DNA of 64,000 nt from G963663615 sp963663615 (GTDB lineage: Bacteria; Bacteroidota; Ignavibacteria; Ignavibacteriales; Melioribacteraceae). Made by a program: the position numbers and the translations under genes. The stretch is from assembly GCA_963663615.1 (NCBI GenBank), contig OY760517.1, forward strand, positions 3,410,001-3,474,000. The letters are read 5' to 3'. Under the pieces are notes generated by a model that ran no database searches, was not told the DNA's origin, and saw only the letters and a list, made by a program, of their open reading frames with translations. Below, piece after piece: positions 16,972 to 25,471 of this stretch. The stretch's first letter is position 1, and each line of letters opens with the position of its first letter.

Positions 16972-18507
16972 CTATCTAATATTTATAGTAATAATTTTCT
17001 GCATGTCATTATTAAAATCAGTAATAACAACAGTAGCTGTTTCACCAACAGAACCCACTGCGGTAATGTATGCTATCGAGTTATCGGATGAAGATGGAGC
17101 TACGGTAACTATCTTGTTATTACTTGTATTCCATAAATAGTAAGGGTCTTCTTCTACGAGGTATGATTCAGCCTGTACCGATACTGTTTCACCCTGGGTT
17201 ATATCAAGACTCGAAATACCTTCCGGATTTTCGGTGGTTGAATTAATAAATACTCCGGGTGATACAGAATAAAAAGTACGGCTATTGAACTGACCGTAAA
17301 CATAAGAATTGTTACCTGTATATACATTGTTTTCAATCATCAGTTTTACCGTAACAATATTATCTCCACGTTTTGGACTAAGATAATTTAGCAGGTAAAA
17401 ACTGTTGGCATATTTTTCAAGATTAAACTGAATTTCAAGGAATGTATCGGTTAGTTCATCTATTGAATCGGCTTTATAGAAACCTGAATTCCCCAGCATA
17501 CCAAGAACAACGGTATCAACTTCCTGTCCAAGCCCAATTGTATAGAACCGTTTTCCTGAGATTGAGCCAAGTGCAGATTCAAGAGAATGTTTACCCTGTG
17601 TATCGGTACCATCAGTAAATAGCACAATACTTGTCTGTTCAATTTCCTCGAGAGTAAACTTTTCAGACCATTCATCAGCAGCATCAATAACAGCACCGTA
17701 TAAGTCGGTTGAGTTGAAACCAAGATCAATGCTGTTTATTGCAGAGATTAGCAAATTTTTATTTGATGTAAAGTCCTGCAGTAAAGCCGAGCCATCGGAA
17801 AATTTGTAAAGTGCAACCTTCTGATTAGCATCCATATTGTTAACGAATGCAATAGCTGCATTTTTCAGTTCCGGCAAGTCTGTACTTAAACTTGAGCTGT
17901 TATCCAGGAACAATATTGTTTTGAGTGTATAATCAATCTGTTCCTTTTTCCGAACGCGAACTGCTGATTCAAGTTCAGAGAGCATTATATCGTTTTCCAA
18001 AATATAAAAATCATTTTCGGTAAGATCAGTAATACCTGTACCATTTAGGTCAAGTACCTGGAACAAAATATTAACGTAGCTTGGAGTTTCAGTTGTAATA
18101 TCATGCTTAAGCATCACATAACCATCAAGCGATGTTGCCACAGGTTTTGTTTTGAAATTCCATACAGGTCCCCAACTTTCGGTACCATTGGCATATTTAC
18201 CAATTACACGCCAGTAATATCGTGTATCGAGTTTTAGTCCGCTTACTGAAAGAACAGTAACATTAGTATCCGAAGCAAGAACTGAATCGGGTGGATTATT
18301 TATATCAAAATAAACGTCGTAAGTTTCGAGGTTATTGGCAGACCATGAAAGGTTAGCCGATGTTTGGATGTTAATTGAATTATTTCTCGGCGAAGGGTTT
18401 GAAGGTGCTTCTTTTAATTCGATAGGGGTTTCATCATCAACCGGATCGAATACACATCCGGCAACCAGCAGAACAGACAATAATATGTATAAATATTTTT
18501 TTATCAA
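16972..18507 (-). CDS. Lipoprotein with FN3-like, von Willebrand A and C-terminal Ig-like domains
   Basis: Signal peptide with lipobox 'LLVAGC' (Cys18) predicts a lipid-anchored envelope protein. Residues 35-125 look like a fibronectin type III fold ('RYYWRVIGKYANGTESWG'). A VWA domain runs from about 195 to 360 with a complete MIDAS start (Asp202 in 'LFLDNSSSLS') and 'ALYKFSDGSA' and 'IVLFTDGTDTQGKH'. The last 90 residues resemble a bacterial Ig-like domain ('VTVAPSSSDNSIAYITAVG'). The MIDAS implies metal-dependent protein binding; the partner is unknown. It heads an operon with gatC and kdsB, with no obvious functional tie. Confidence 0.85.
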   Translation of the reverse strand: MIKKYLYILLSVLLVAGCVFDPVDDETPIELKEAPSNPSPRNNSINIQTSANLSWSANNLETYDVYFDINNPPDSVLASDTNVTVLSVSGLKLDTRYYWRVIGKYANGTESWGPVWNFKTKPVATSLDGYVMLKHDITTETPSYVNILFQVLDLNGTGITDLTENDFYILENDIMLSELESAVRVRKKEQIDYTLKTILFLDNSSSLSTDLPELKNAAIAFVNNMDANQKVALYKFSDGSALLQDFTSNKNLLISAINSIDLGFNSTDLYGAVIDAADEWSEKFTLEEIEQTSIVLFTDGTDTQGKHSLESALGSISGKRFYTIGLGQEVDTVVLGMLGNSGFYKADSIDELTDTFLEIQFNLEKYANSFYLLNYLSPKRGDNIVTVKLMIENNVYTGNNSYVYGQFNSRTFYSVSPGVFINSTTENPEGISSLDITQGETVSVQAESYLVEEDPYYLWNTSNNKIVTVAPSSSDNSIAYITAVGSVGETATVVITDFNNDMQKIITINIR

Positions 18508-18577
18508 TCGATTACAAATCCTGTAAAAAATAGAGTATAATTAAAATTTTATCAAATATAAATATAATAAAACCAAT

Positions 18578-19678
18578 CTAATCAAGTTGTATGGAATTAA
18601 TATGCTCAACACGTTTTTTTATCGAAGGATGGCTATAAGAATACCATTCAACAAGTGGGTGTGGTTCGCGGTCGCCAAGATTTTGTTCGGTTAGTTTATC
18701 GAGAGTAGCAATAAATTCCTCACGCTTTCCGGTTTCCCTAATTGCGTATTCATCTGCTTCGTATTCAAATTTTCTTGAAATTATATTTGAAATTGGCGTT
18801 TGAATAAACCCGATGAGCATACCCCAAAGAGCCAGTAAAGGCAATGCTGCAACTTCAAGTATGGAACTGAAACCAAAATACTCAACCGAATTTGAATACA
18901 ATAGTGCTATAAGGTAAAGTGTAAGAAAACTTGAGGCAGTTCCAATGAAAATATTCTTAATTATATGTTTTCGTTTAAAATGTCCTAACTCGTGAGCCAG
19001 TACGGTTTCAATTTCATCTTCAGTAAAATTTTCGAGTAGTGTATCGCCAAGTATTATTCTTTTGGTTTTACCGAATCCGGTGAATGCAGCGTTGGCTTTT
19101 TTAGTGTTTTTGCTCATGTCGAATTTGTAAATGTTTTCAACATTCATTCCGGCATTGTTACCCAGCTTAACAATTTTGTCTTTTAGCGAATCATTTTCAA
19201 TTGGTGTAATTTTGTAGAATAGCGGGAGAATTACAACAGGTGCAATTTGTGCAAGTAATACGCTGAATACAAACATGAAGATGGCGAATGGAAGCCACCA
19301 AATTTCTCCAAAATAGTTAAGCACCCAGAAGAAGACCAGCAAAATTGGAAAGCCAACTATACCACCAACAAGCGTACCTTTAAGTTCTTCCTTAAAATAC
19401 TTGCCAATAGTTTGGTTGGAAAGATTGTACTTGTGTTCCAGTGTGTAGCCGGAATAAAAACCAAGGGGGAAAAAAAGTATGCCTGAGGCAATACCCGTAA
19501 GTAGTGTAAATAGTATTAAATTTATATAATCGTTATAACCGTATTGTGCAATTATATTGTATGTCCATTCGCTCAAGCCTGTCGAAACAAAAACAATTAG
19601 TGTAAGCAAACTTAGTATAGTACGAATAATTCCAAGAGTTAATTTTGTGTTGTTATATTTTTTTGATTTTGAGGTCAT
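18578..19678 (-). CDS. M48-family membrane metalloprotease (Ste24/HtpX type)
   Basis: Zinc endoprotease of the inner membrane, related to CAAX prenyl protease Ste24. Zinc motif 'HELGH' at 229-233 and the third ligand in 'EYEADEYAIR' are present, along with 'AAFTGFGKTKRIILGDTL', typical of the family. Several membrane helices precede and follow the active site (about 15-40, 55-80, 105-145, 250-275, 290-315). The ATG at 19678 was chosen over one 44 codons upstream: the upstream extension is low-complexity and lies in the promoter region shared with the divergent moxR gene, while ACAGGT precedes the chosen start. It may act in envelope protein quality control; substrate unknown. Confidence 0.9.
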   Translation of the reverse strand: MTSKSKKYNNTKLTLGIIRTILSLLTLIVFVSTGLSEWTYNIIAQYGYNDYINLILFTLLTGIASGILFFPLGFYSGYTLEHKYNLSNQTIGKYFKEELKGTLVGGIVGFPILLVFFWVLNYFGEIWWLPFAIFMFVFSVLLAQIAPVVILPLFYKITPIENDSLKDKIVKLGNNAGMNVENIYKFDMSKNTKKANAAFTGFGKTKRIILGDTLLENFTEDEIETVLAHELGHFKRKHIIKNIFIGTASSFLTLYLIALLYSNSVEYFGFSSILEVAALPLLALWGMLIGFIQTPISNIISRKFEYEADEYAIRETGKREEFIATLDKLTEQNLGDREPHPLVEWYSYSHPSIKKRVEHINSIQLD

Positions 19679-19860
19679 AATTACCTGTAAAGAGCTATTA
19701 AAGGGTGTATGAAACTTGTTCAGTGAAAAAGATTTGATTAACTTTCCAAACTTATTAAAAATTCCTGCAAAATTAACAATTTTTAACAAAAATAGATTGA
19801 AACTTTTCAAAAAGGTAATTGTAAAATTGCATTGTTCACATTAATAATTTAGAGGAAGCG

Positions 19861-20844
19861 TTGGAAATTACAGAATTAAACGAGAAGATTAAAAAGGAGA
19901 GTGAATTTATTGATACTCTCTTTGGTGAGCTTGGTAAAGTTATAGTTGGTCAGAAAGAGATGGTTGAGCGACTTGTAATTGGTTTGCTTGCCAACGGTCA
20001 TGTTCTACTTGAAGGTGTTCCCGGGCTGGCAAAAACACTTGCTATCAAATCGCTTGCACAGTCTATGAAAGCCAACTTCCAGAGAATTCAGTTTACCCCT
20101 GATCTTTTACCTGCCGATTTACTTGGTACGGTAATATATAACCAGAAAGATGGACAGTTCAGTATAAAGAAAGGTCCTGTTTTTGCAAACTTTATTCTTG
20201 CTGATGAAATTAACCGTGCACCTGCAAAAGTGCAAAGTGCTTTACTTGAAGCAATGCAGGAACGTCAGGTTACAATTGGTGAAGAAACATTCAAGCTTGA
20301 AGAACCATTTCTGGTACTGGCTACACAGAACCCTATTGAACAGGAAGGTACTTATCCGTTACCGGAGGCACAGGTTGACCGTTTTATGCTGAAGGTAAAA
20401 ATTTCATACCCTACCCGCGATGAAGAACATTTAATTATGAAACAGAATGTTGAAAAAACAATGGGTAAGGTTAGTCCGGTTATTTCACCTGAAGATATTA
20501 GAAACGCCCAAAATTTGGTTCATGAAATTTATGTAGATGAAAAAATTGAACGCTACATTCTTGATATAGTATTTGCTACAAGGAACCCCAAGGATTACGG
20601 ACTCGATAATTTAACTGACCTTATTAGTTATGGTGGTTCGCCACGTGCAACCATTAACCTGGCACTTGGTGCAAGAGCTATGGCTTTTGTTAAACGCCGT
20701 GGTTATGTTATCCCTGAAGATGTTAGAGCTATCTGTATGGATGTGCTTCGTCACAGAATTGCAGTTACTTACGAGGCAGAAGCTGAGGATATTACATCGG
20801 AAACAATTGTTAATGAAATTCTAAACCGTGTTGAAGTACCTTAA
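19861..20844 (+). CDS. MoxR-family AAA+ ATPase
   Basis: First gene of the Bat operon. MoxR proteins act as chaperones for VWA-domain partners, several of which follow directly. The 327 residues contain Walker A 'GVPGLAKTLAIKS', Walker B 'FILADEINRAPAKVQSALLE', sensor 1 'LATQNPIEQEGTYPLPEAQ' and arginine finger region 'GGSPRATINLALGARA'. Translation starts at a TTG (19861) with a good GAGGAAG ribosome site. The next gene starts 14 bases after its stop. Confidence 0.95.
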   Translation: MEITELNEKIKKESEFIDTLFGELGKVIVGQKEMVERLVIGLLANGHVLLEGVPGLAKTLAIKSLAQSMKANFQRIQFTPDLLPADLLGTVIYNQKDGQFSIKKGPVFANFILADEINRAPAKVQSALLEAMQERQVTIGEETFKLEEPFLVLATQNPIEQEGTYPLPEAQVDRFMLKVKISYPTRDEEHLIMKQNVEKTMGKVSPVISPEDIRNAQNLVHEIYVDEKIERYILDIVFATRNPKDYGLDNLTDLISYGGSPRATINLALGARAMAFVKRRGYVIPEDVRAICMDVLRHRIAVTYEAEAEDITSETIVNEILNRVEVP

Positions 20845-20858
20845 TTGATTGTGATACT

Positions 20859-21731
20859 ATGCTAACTAAAGAATTATTAAAACAGGTTAAACAGATTGAG
20901 ATTAGAACCCGTGGACTGGTAAATGAAGTATTTTCGGGAGAGTACCATTCTGCCTTTAAAGGTAAGGGAATGGAGTTTGCCGAGGTGCGGGAATACCAGT
21001 ACGGTGATGATATTCGATCAATTGACTGGAATGTAACTGCCCGGTACGATCATCCCTACATTAAGGTGTTTGAGGAAGAACGTGAATTAACTGTTATGCT
21101 GATGATTGATATGAGTGGTTCCCTGCTTTTTGGTAGCGGTGAAAAAACTAAACAGCGTATTGCTGCCGAGTTAAGTTCTATACTTGCATTTTCTGCCATG
21201 AAGAATAATGATAAGGTTGGACTTATACTTTTCACCGATCAGATAGAAAAGTTTGTACCACCACGTAAAGGTCGTAGCCACGGTTTAAGGATAATTCGCG
21301 AAATACTTTCCTTTGAACCAACAGGTAACAAAACCAATATTAAATCAGCTCTTGAGTATCTTAATCATACAATTAAAAAGAAAAGTATTGTATTCCTGCT
21401 TTCCGATTTTATTGATGATAATTACGATAAAATACTTAAAGTGGTTGGCAAAAAGCATGACCTGGTTGGTATGATTCTTAATGACCCTCGTGAAATGAGT
21501 ATGGAAAATTTCGGGCTGGTTAAGTTTAGAGATAACGAAACAGGCGAAATTAGACATATTGATACCGGTAGCAGAAAAATACGAGACTGGTATAACCAGA
21601 AAATTAAAGAGTATGAACGAGACCTGAGGACGATGTTTGTTTCGGGCGGCATTGATTCAATTCGTATTGATGCCAGCAGGTCGTATATTAAACCTTTGGT
21701 CGATTTTTTCAAATTACGTGAAAGACGATGA
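20859..21731 (+). CDS. DUF58-domain VWA-like protein of the Bat operon
   Basis: Companion of MoxR in most MoxR/Bat operons. The 290 residues contain the DUF58 signature 'EFAEVREYQYGDDIRSIDWN' and a VWA-like fold with a partial MIDAS ('MLMIDMSGSLLFGSG'), then 'SIVFLLSDFIDD'. There is no signal peptide or membrane segment, so it is cytosolic and may dock MoxR to the membrane proteins encoded downstream. Its stop overlaps the next start in an ATGA. Confidence 0.92.
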   Translation: MLTKELLKQVKQIEIRTRGLVNEVFSGEYHSAFKGKGMEFAEVREYQYGDDIRSIDWNVTARYDHPYIKVFEEERELTVMLMIDMSGSLLFGSGEKTKQRIAAELSSILAFSAMKNNDKVGLILFTDQIEKFVPPRKGRSHGLRIIREILSFEPTGNKTNIKSALEYLNHTIKKKSIVFLLSDFIDDNYDKILKVVGKKHDLVGMILNDPREMSMENFGLVKFRDNETGEIRHIDTGSRKIRDWYNQKIKEYERDLRTMFVSGGIDSIRIDASRSYIKPLVDFFKLRERR

Positions 21732-22690
21732 TAAAGATTCTGGCAAGATTATTATTATTACTAATTATTACTCAAAACCTGCTTGCAAGCGGCAGCATTG
21801 ATGTAAGAGCTTATACCGATAAGGATGATTACTTTATTGGTGATTACATTAAATATACTGTTGAAATTACTCGCGATGCTGACGTGCAGGTGTTTATGCC
21901 GCCTGTTGAGGACTCGGTTACCGTGCTTGACTTTATTAAGCAGGAACCTTTGATAACCGATGATAGCGGTAACAGGTTAGTTGATTACTATACTTATATA
22001 TTTAGCAAATATGACAGTACTGAAATCGAAATAAGTCCACTGCCGATTAAGTATAAAACTGCCGGCAATGATGAAACGGAAACTATATTGACCAATGAAG
22101 TATTATTGGTGGTTAGAACCCTTGATATTGATATGCAAAAAGAAATAAGAGATGTAAAGGCTCCTGTTCGTATCGCATTCGATTATCTGTTTTGGTTATT
22201 GGTTATAGTTCCGCTGATTATTATAGCTGTTATCTTATATATAATTTGGAAGAAATATCTGAGACGCAGGAAGGATAATTCTCCTGAAAAGATTAAAGTT
22301 AAAATTCCACCTCATAAAATTGCTATTAAAGAGTTAATGCAGCTTGAAGAGAAAAAACTTTGGCAGCAAGGTTTGGTTAAGGAATTCCATACAGAGATAA
22401 CCAATATTATCAGGTCTTACTTTGAGAAACGATTTGATGGCTTTACTGCAATGGAAATGACATCGGGTGAGATTATTGAAAAGCTAAAAACCCTTGATGA
22501 AATTCAGCCGGCTTTTGATAGTACTCGCAGTTTCTTCGAAAATGCCGATATGGTTAAGTTTGCCAAGTTTGAACCCATGCCTACTGTTAATGAAGAGATG
22601 ATGAAACAGGGTTACGAAATTGTAAAACTAACTGTGCCGGAAGAGAAACCGGAAACCTCTGAAAATCAGGAGGTGAAGGATGTTGGCTAA
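21728..22690 (+). CDS. Bat-operon membrane protein of unknown function (BatX-like position)
   Basis: A signal peptide (1-20, 'ILARLLLLLIITQNLLASG') is followed by a periplasmic beta-rich region of about 125 residues ('DVRAYTDKDDYFIGDYIKY', reminiscent of the BatD start), one membrane helix (about 155-177, 'LLVIVPLIIIAVILYIIWK') and a cytosolic helical tail of about 140 residues. The tail includes 'EITNIIRSYFEKRFDGFTA', similar to the C-terminal region of the BatD protein here. It overlaps both neighbours (ATGA upstream, 11 bases downstream), so translation is coupled. I cannot give a biochemical role. Confidence 0.8.
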   Translation: MIKILARLLLLLIITQNLLASGSIDVRAYTDKDDYFIGDYIKYTVEITRDADVQVFMPPVEDSVTVLDFIKQEPLITDDSGNRLVDYYTYIFSKYDSTEIEISPLPIKYKTAGNDETETILTNEVLLVVRTLDIDMQKEIRDVKAPVRIAFDYLFWLLVIVPLIIIAVILYIIWKKYLRRRKDNSPEKIKVKIPPHKIAIKELMQLEEKKLWQQGLVKEFHTEITNIIRSYFEKRFDGFTAMEMTSGEIIEKLKTLDEIQPAFDSTRSFFENADMVKFAKFEPMPTVNEEMMKQGYEIVKLTVPEEKPETSENQEVKDVG

Positions 22691-23675
22691 TGTTGAATTT
22701 GCATGGGCGTGGGTATTGTGGTTGCTTGTACTTATACCTGTTATTATCTTCTGGTATTTTAAGCGGTATAATAAAATTACTCCTGATATTGCATTTTCCA
22801 ACTTTAAAATAATGGGCGATATGCCTAAAACGATAAAAGAGCACTTAAGACATGTTCCTTTTATTTTTAGAATGTTGGCACTTGCAGCATTAATAATTGC
22901 TCTTGCTCGCCCGCAAAGTTTTTCAACCGGCGAGGATGTTTATACCGAAGGAATAGATATTGCCGTGTTACTCGATATTTCGGGTAGTATGCTTGCCGAA
23001 GATTTTAAACCTAACCGACTTGAAGCTGCCAAAACAGAAATAGAGAAATTTATTGATGGCAGAAAAACTGATAAAATTGGTCTGGTTATTTTTGCAGCCG
23101 AAAGTTTTACTCAGTGCCCTTTAACAATTGACTATTTTGTACTTAAAAATTTACTTGGTGAAATTGAAAGTGGTATGCTTGATGATGGTACCGCAATTGG
23201 AACTGCTATTGCCAACGGTGTTAACCGTTTGAAAGATAGCAAAGCCAAGAGCAAGGTTATTATTCTGCTAACCGATGGTCAAAACAACCGTGGTGAAATT
23301 GATCCGGTTACTGCTGCACAAATTGCAAAACAGTTTGGTATAAGGGTTTACACTATTGGCGTTGGTACTATTGGTGAAGCACCATACCCGATACAAACTC
23401 CACTGGGAATTCGTTATCAGAAGGTGCCAGTTAAAATTGATGAAGAAACTTTAACTAAAATTGCTGAAATAACTGATGGTAAATATTTCAGGGCAACCAA
23501 CAATAAACGCCTCGAAAATATTTATTCGGAAATTGATAAACTCGAGAAAACACGAGTTGAAATCACATCTTACAGACATGCAAAAGAGCTATTCTATAAT
23601 GTAGCATTTATTGCTCTTGCTCTTCTGCTTGCTGAATTTTTATTAAATAAACTTTATTTAAGAAGATTACCGTAG
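22680..23675 (+). CDS. batA: BatA, VWA-domain membrane protein
   Basis: Membrane protein of the Bacteroides aerotolerance complex. N-terminal membrane segments ('FAWAWVLWLLVLIPVIIFW', and a second near 60-75) precede a VWA domain with a full MIDAS ('IAVLLDISGSMLAEDFKP', then 'VIILLTDGQNNRGEIDP'). A C-terminal membrane helix follows (about 305-325, 'FYNVAFIALALLLAEFLL'). This arrangement places the VWA domain between membrane anchors. It overlaps the preceding gene by 11 bases and ends five bases before batB. Confidence 0.95.
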   Translation: MLANVEFAWAWVLWLLVLIPVIIFWYFKRYNKITPDIAFSNFKIMGDMPKTIKEHLRHVPFIFRMLALAALIIALARPQSFSTGEDVYTEGIDIAVLLDISGSMLAEDFKPNRLEAAKTEIEKFIDGRKTDKIGLVIFAAESFTQCPLTIDYFVLKNLLGEIESGMLDDGTAIGTAIANGVNRLKDSKAKSKVIILLTDGQNNRGEIDPVTAAQIAKQFGIRVYTIGVGTIGEAPYPIQTPLGIRYQKVPVKIDEETLTKIAEITDGKYFRATNNKRLENIYSEIDKLEKTRVEITSYRHAKELFYNVAFIALALLLAEFLLNKLYLRRLP

Positions 23676-23680
23676 AAGCT

Positions 23681-24709
23681 ATGTTCAGGTTTGCACATAT
23701 AGAGTATTTGTATTTGTTATTTATTTTGCCGGTTTTGGCAGTGTTATTTATTGCTGTTTATTATCAGCAACGTAAAAAACTTTCCTCGTTTGCCGGAGAA
23801 AAATTGCACAAGGTTTTATTTCCGTTACGAAGCGGTTTTAAACTTTGGAGCAAATTTATTATTTATATTGTTGCCGTTGGGCTACTTATAATGGGTATTG
23901 CCAATCCGCAGATAGGCTCAAAAGTTGAGGAAGTTAAGAATGTTGGTATAGATGTTTTTATCCTGCTTGATGTATCGCTTAGTATGCAGGCAGAGGATAT
24001 TAAACCAAGTCGTTTGGAAAAAGCCAAGTTCGAAATTTCAAGACTTATTAAAAAGCTGCGGGGGGACAGAATTGGGCTAATAGTATTTTCGGGTAATGCT
24101 TATGTACAGATTCCGCTAACTACTGATTATTCGGCTGCCGATTTATTCCTTTCTGCCGTTGATGTTTCTTCAGTTCCTCAGCCGGGAACTGATATTGGAA
24201 AGGCTATGGAACTGGCAATGCAATCATTTAAGCTTGATTCGGAAACAAAAAAAGCTATTATTGTAATCACTGATGGCGAAGACCATGAAGGTAACCTGGA
24301 TGTTCCAATAAAAAATGCTGTTGATAATGGAATTCAGGTATTTACAATAGGTTTTGGTTCTACATCGGGCGTGCCTATTCCTGTATATAATGCTTCCGGT
24401 GTTAGAACGGGTTACAAAAAGGATAGGCAAGGTGAAGTTGTTCTTACCAAACTTGGCGAAACTATGCTTATGGATATTGCCGATAAAGGAAATGGTGAGT
24501 ATTACCATGCAACTAATACTTCAGATGAGTTAAATAAAATTTACAATGATCTTTCGAGTATTGAGGAAACCGAGTTTGGTGCTACAAGGGTTACCGAATA
24601 TGAAGACCGATTCTACTGGTTTATCGTACCCGCTCTGGTTTTACTTTTACTGGATGTGTTAATATCATTAAACAAATCAAGATTCATAATGAAATTTGAT
24701 GGTGAATAA
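23681..24709 (+). CDS. batB: BatB, VWA-domain membrane protein
   Basis: Paralogue of BatA: two N-terminal helices ('YLYLLFILPVLAVLFIAVYY', 'FIIYIVAVGLLIMGIA'), a VWA domain with variant MIDAS 'FILLDVSLSMQAEDIKP' (DxSxS kept) and 'AIIVITDGEDHEGNLD', and a C-terminal helix ('FIVPALVLLLLDVLIS'). BatA and BatB are thought to form part of one membrane complex with BatC-E, possibly handling periplasmic stress; the molecular function is not settled in the literature I know. Confidence 0.95.
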   Translation: MFRFAHIEYLYLLFILPVLAVLFIAVYYQQRKKLSSFAGEKLHKVLFPLRSGFKLWSKFIIYIVAVGLLIMGIANPQIGSKVEEVKNVGIDVFILLDVSLSMQAEDIKPSRLEKAKFEISRLIKKLRGDRIGLIVFSGNAYVQIPLTTDYSAADLFLSAVDVSSVPQPGTDIGKAMELAMQSFKLDSETKKAIIVITDGEDHEGNLDVPIKNAVDNGIQVFTIGFGSTSGVPIPVYNASGVRTGYKKDRQGEVVLTKLGETMLMDIADKGNGEYYHATNTSDELNKIYNDLSSIEETEFGATRVTEYEDRFYWFIVPALVLLLLDVLISLNKSRFIMKFDGE

Positions 24710-24710
24710 A

Positions 24711-25457
24711 ATGAAGTTTTTAGGATATATATTACTTGCTGTTATTATTGCAACACCTTTAATAGCACAAAGAAGCAAAATAAATAGTGGCGTTGATAAT
24801 TACGAGAATGGTAAATATGCCGATGCCGAGGTAAACTTTAAGAAAGGTCTTGAAGAAAACATGGAAAGTTTTGAAGGACATTTTAATCTTGGTGATGCTT
24901 ATTACCAGCAAGGCAGGTATGATGAGGCAATAAAATCATACCAGAATGCACTTGGACTTGCAAAAGATGATTACATGAAATCGAAAGTGTTTCATAATAT
25001 TGGTAACAGTTTGCTAAAAGCTCAAAAATTAAAGGAAAGTGTTGGTGCCTATGCCGAAGCCCTCAAACATGATCCGAATGATATTGAAACAAAGTATAAC
25101 TTGTCCTATGCATTAAAACAGATGCAGCAACAGCAGCAGCAACAAAACCAGGATCAGAATCAGGATAACAAGGACAAAAAAGAACAGAACAAGGATCAGC
25201 AACAAAAGCAACAGCAAGACCAAAACAAGGATAATAAAGAGAAGAAAAATAAAGATGATCAGCAGCAGCAACAGCAGCAGGATCAGAATAAGCAAGACCA
25301 GAAGCAACAGCAACAACAACCTCAGCAGCAAAAAGAGCAAATGTCCAAGCAACAGGCTCAACGTATTCTCGAAGCTTTAAAGAAAAATGAATCGGACTTA
25401 CAGAAAAAGCTGAGAAAGAAAAAAGCTAAAGTTGTTCCTAAATCAAAAGATTGGTAA
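24711..25457 (+). CDS. batC: BatC, exported TPR protein with Gln/Asp-rich tail
   Basis: Signal peptide (1-19, 'FLGYILLAVIIATPLIA'), then about three tetratricopeptide repeats (20-125, 'GHFNLGDAYYQQGRYDEAI', 'HNIGNSLLKAQKLKESVG'), then a low-complexity stretch of roughly 85 residues of Gln, Asp, Asn and Lys, and a basic end. I chose ATG 24711, directly after the batB stop (24707-24709); in-frame TTG 24696 and ATG 24699 would overlap batB and spoil the signal peptide. The CAG/CAA-rich DNA (about 25120-25340) is prone to slippage, so the tail length may vary between strains. Confidence 0.9.
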   Translation: MKFLGYILLAVIIATPLIAQRSKINSGVDNYENGKYADAEVNFKKGLEENMESFEGHFNLGDAYYQQGRYDEAIKSYQNALGLAKDDYMKSKVFHNIGNSLLKAQKLKESVGAYAEALKHDPNDIETKYNLSYALKQMQQQQQQQNQDQNQDNKDKKEQNKDQQQKQQQDQNKDNKEKKNKDDQQQQQQQDQNKQDQKQQQQQPQQQKEQMSKQQAQRILEALKKNESDLQKKLRKKKAKVVPKSKDW

Positions 25458-25471
25458 CAGGTTTTATAAAA

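Noticed and set aside
25113..25361. Leucine-rich 82-codon minus-strand frame
   Set aside because: It is the complement of the CAG/CAA-rich tail of batC; the leucines are an artefact of that repeat.
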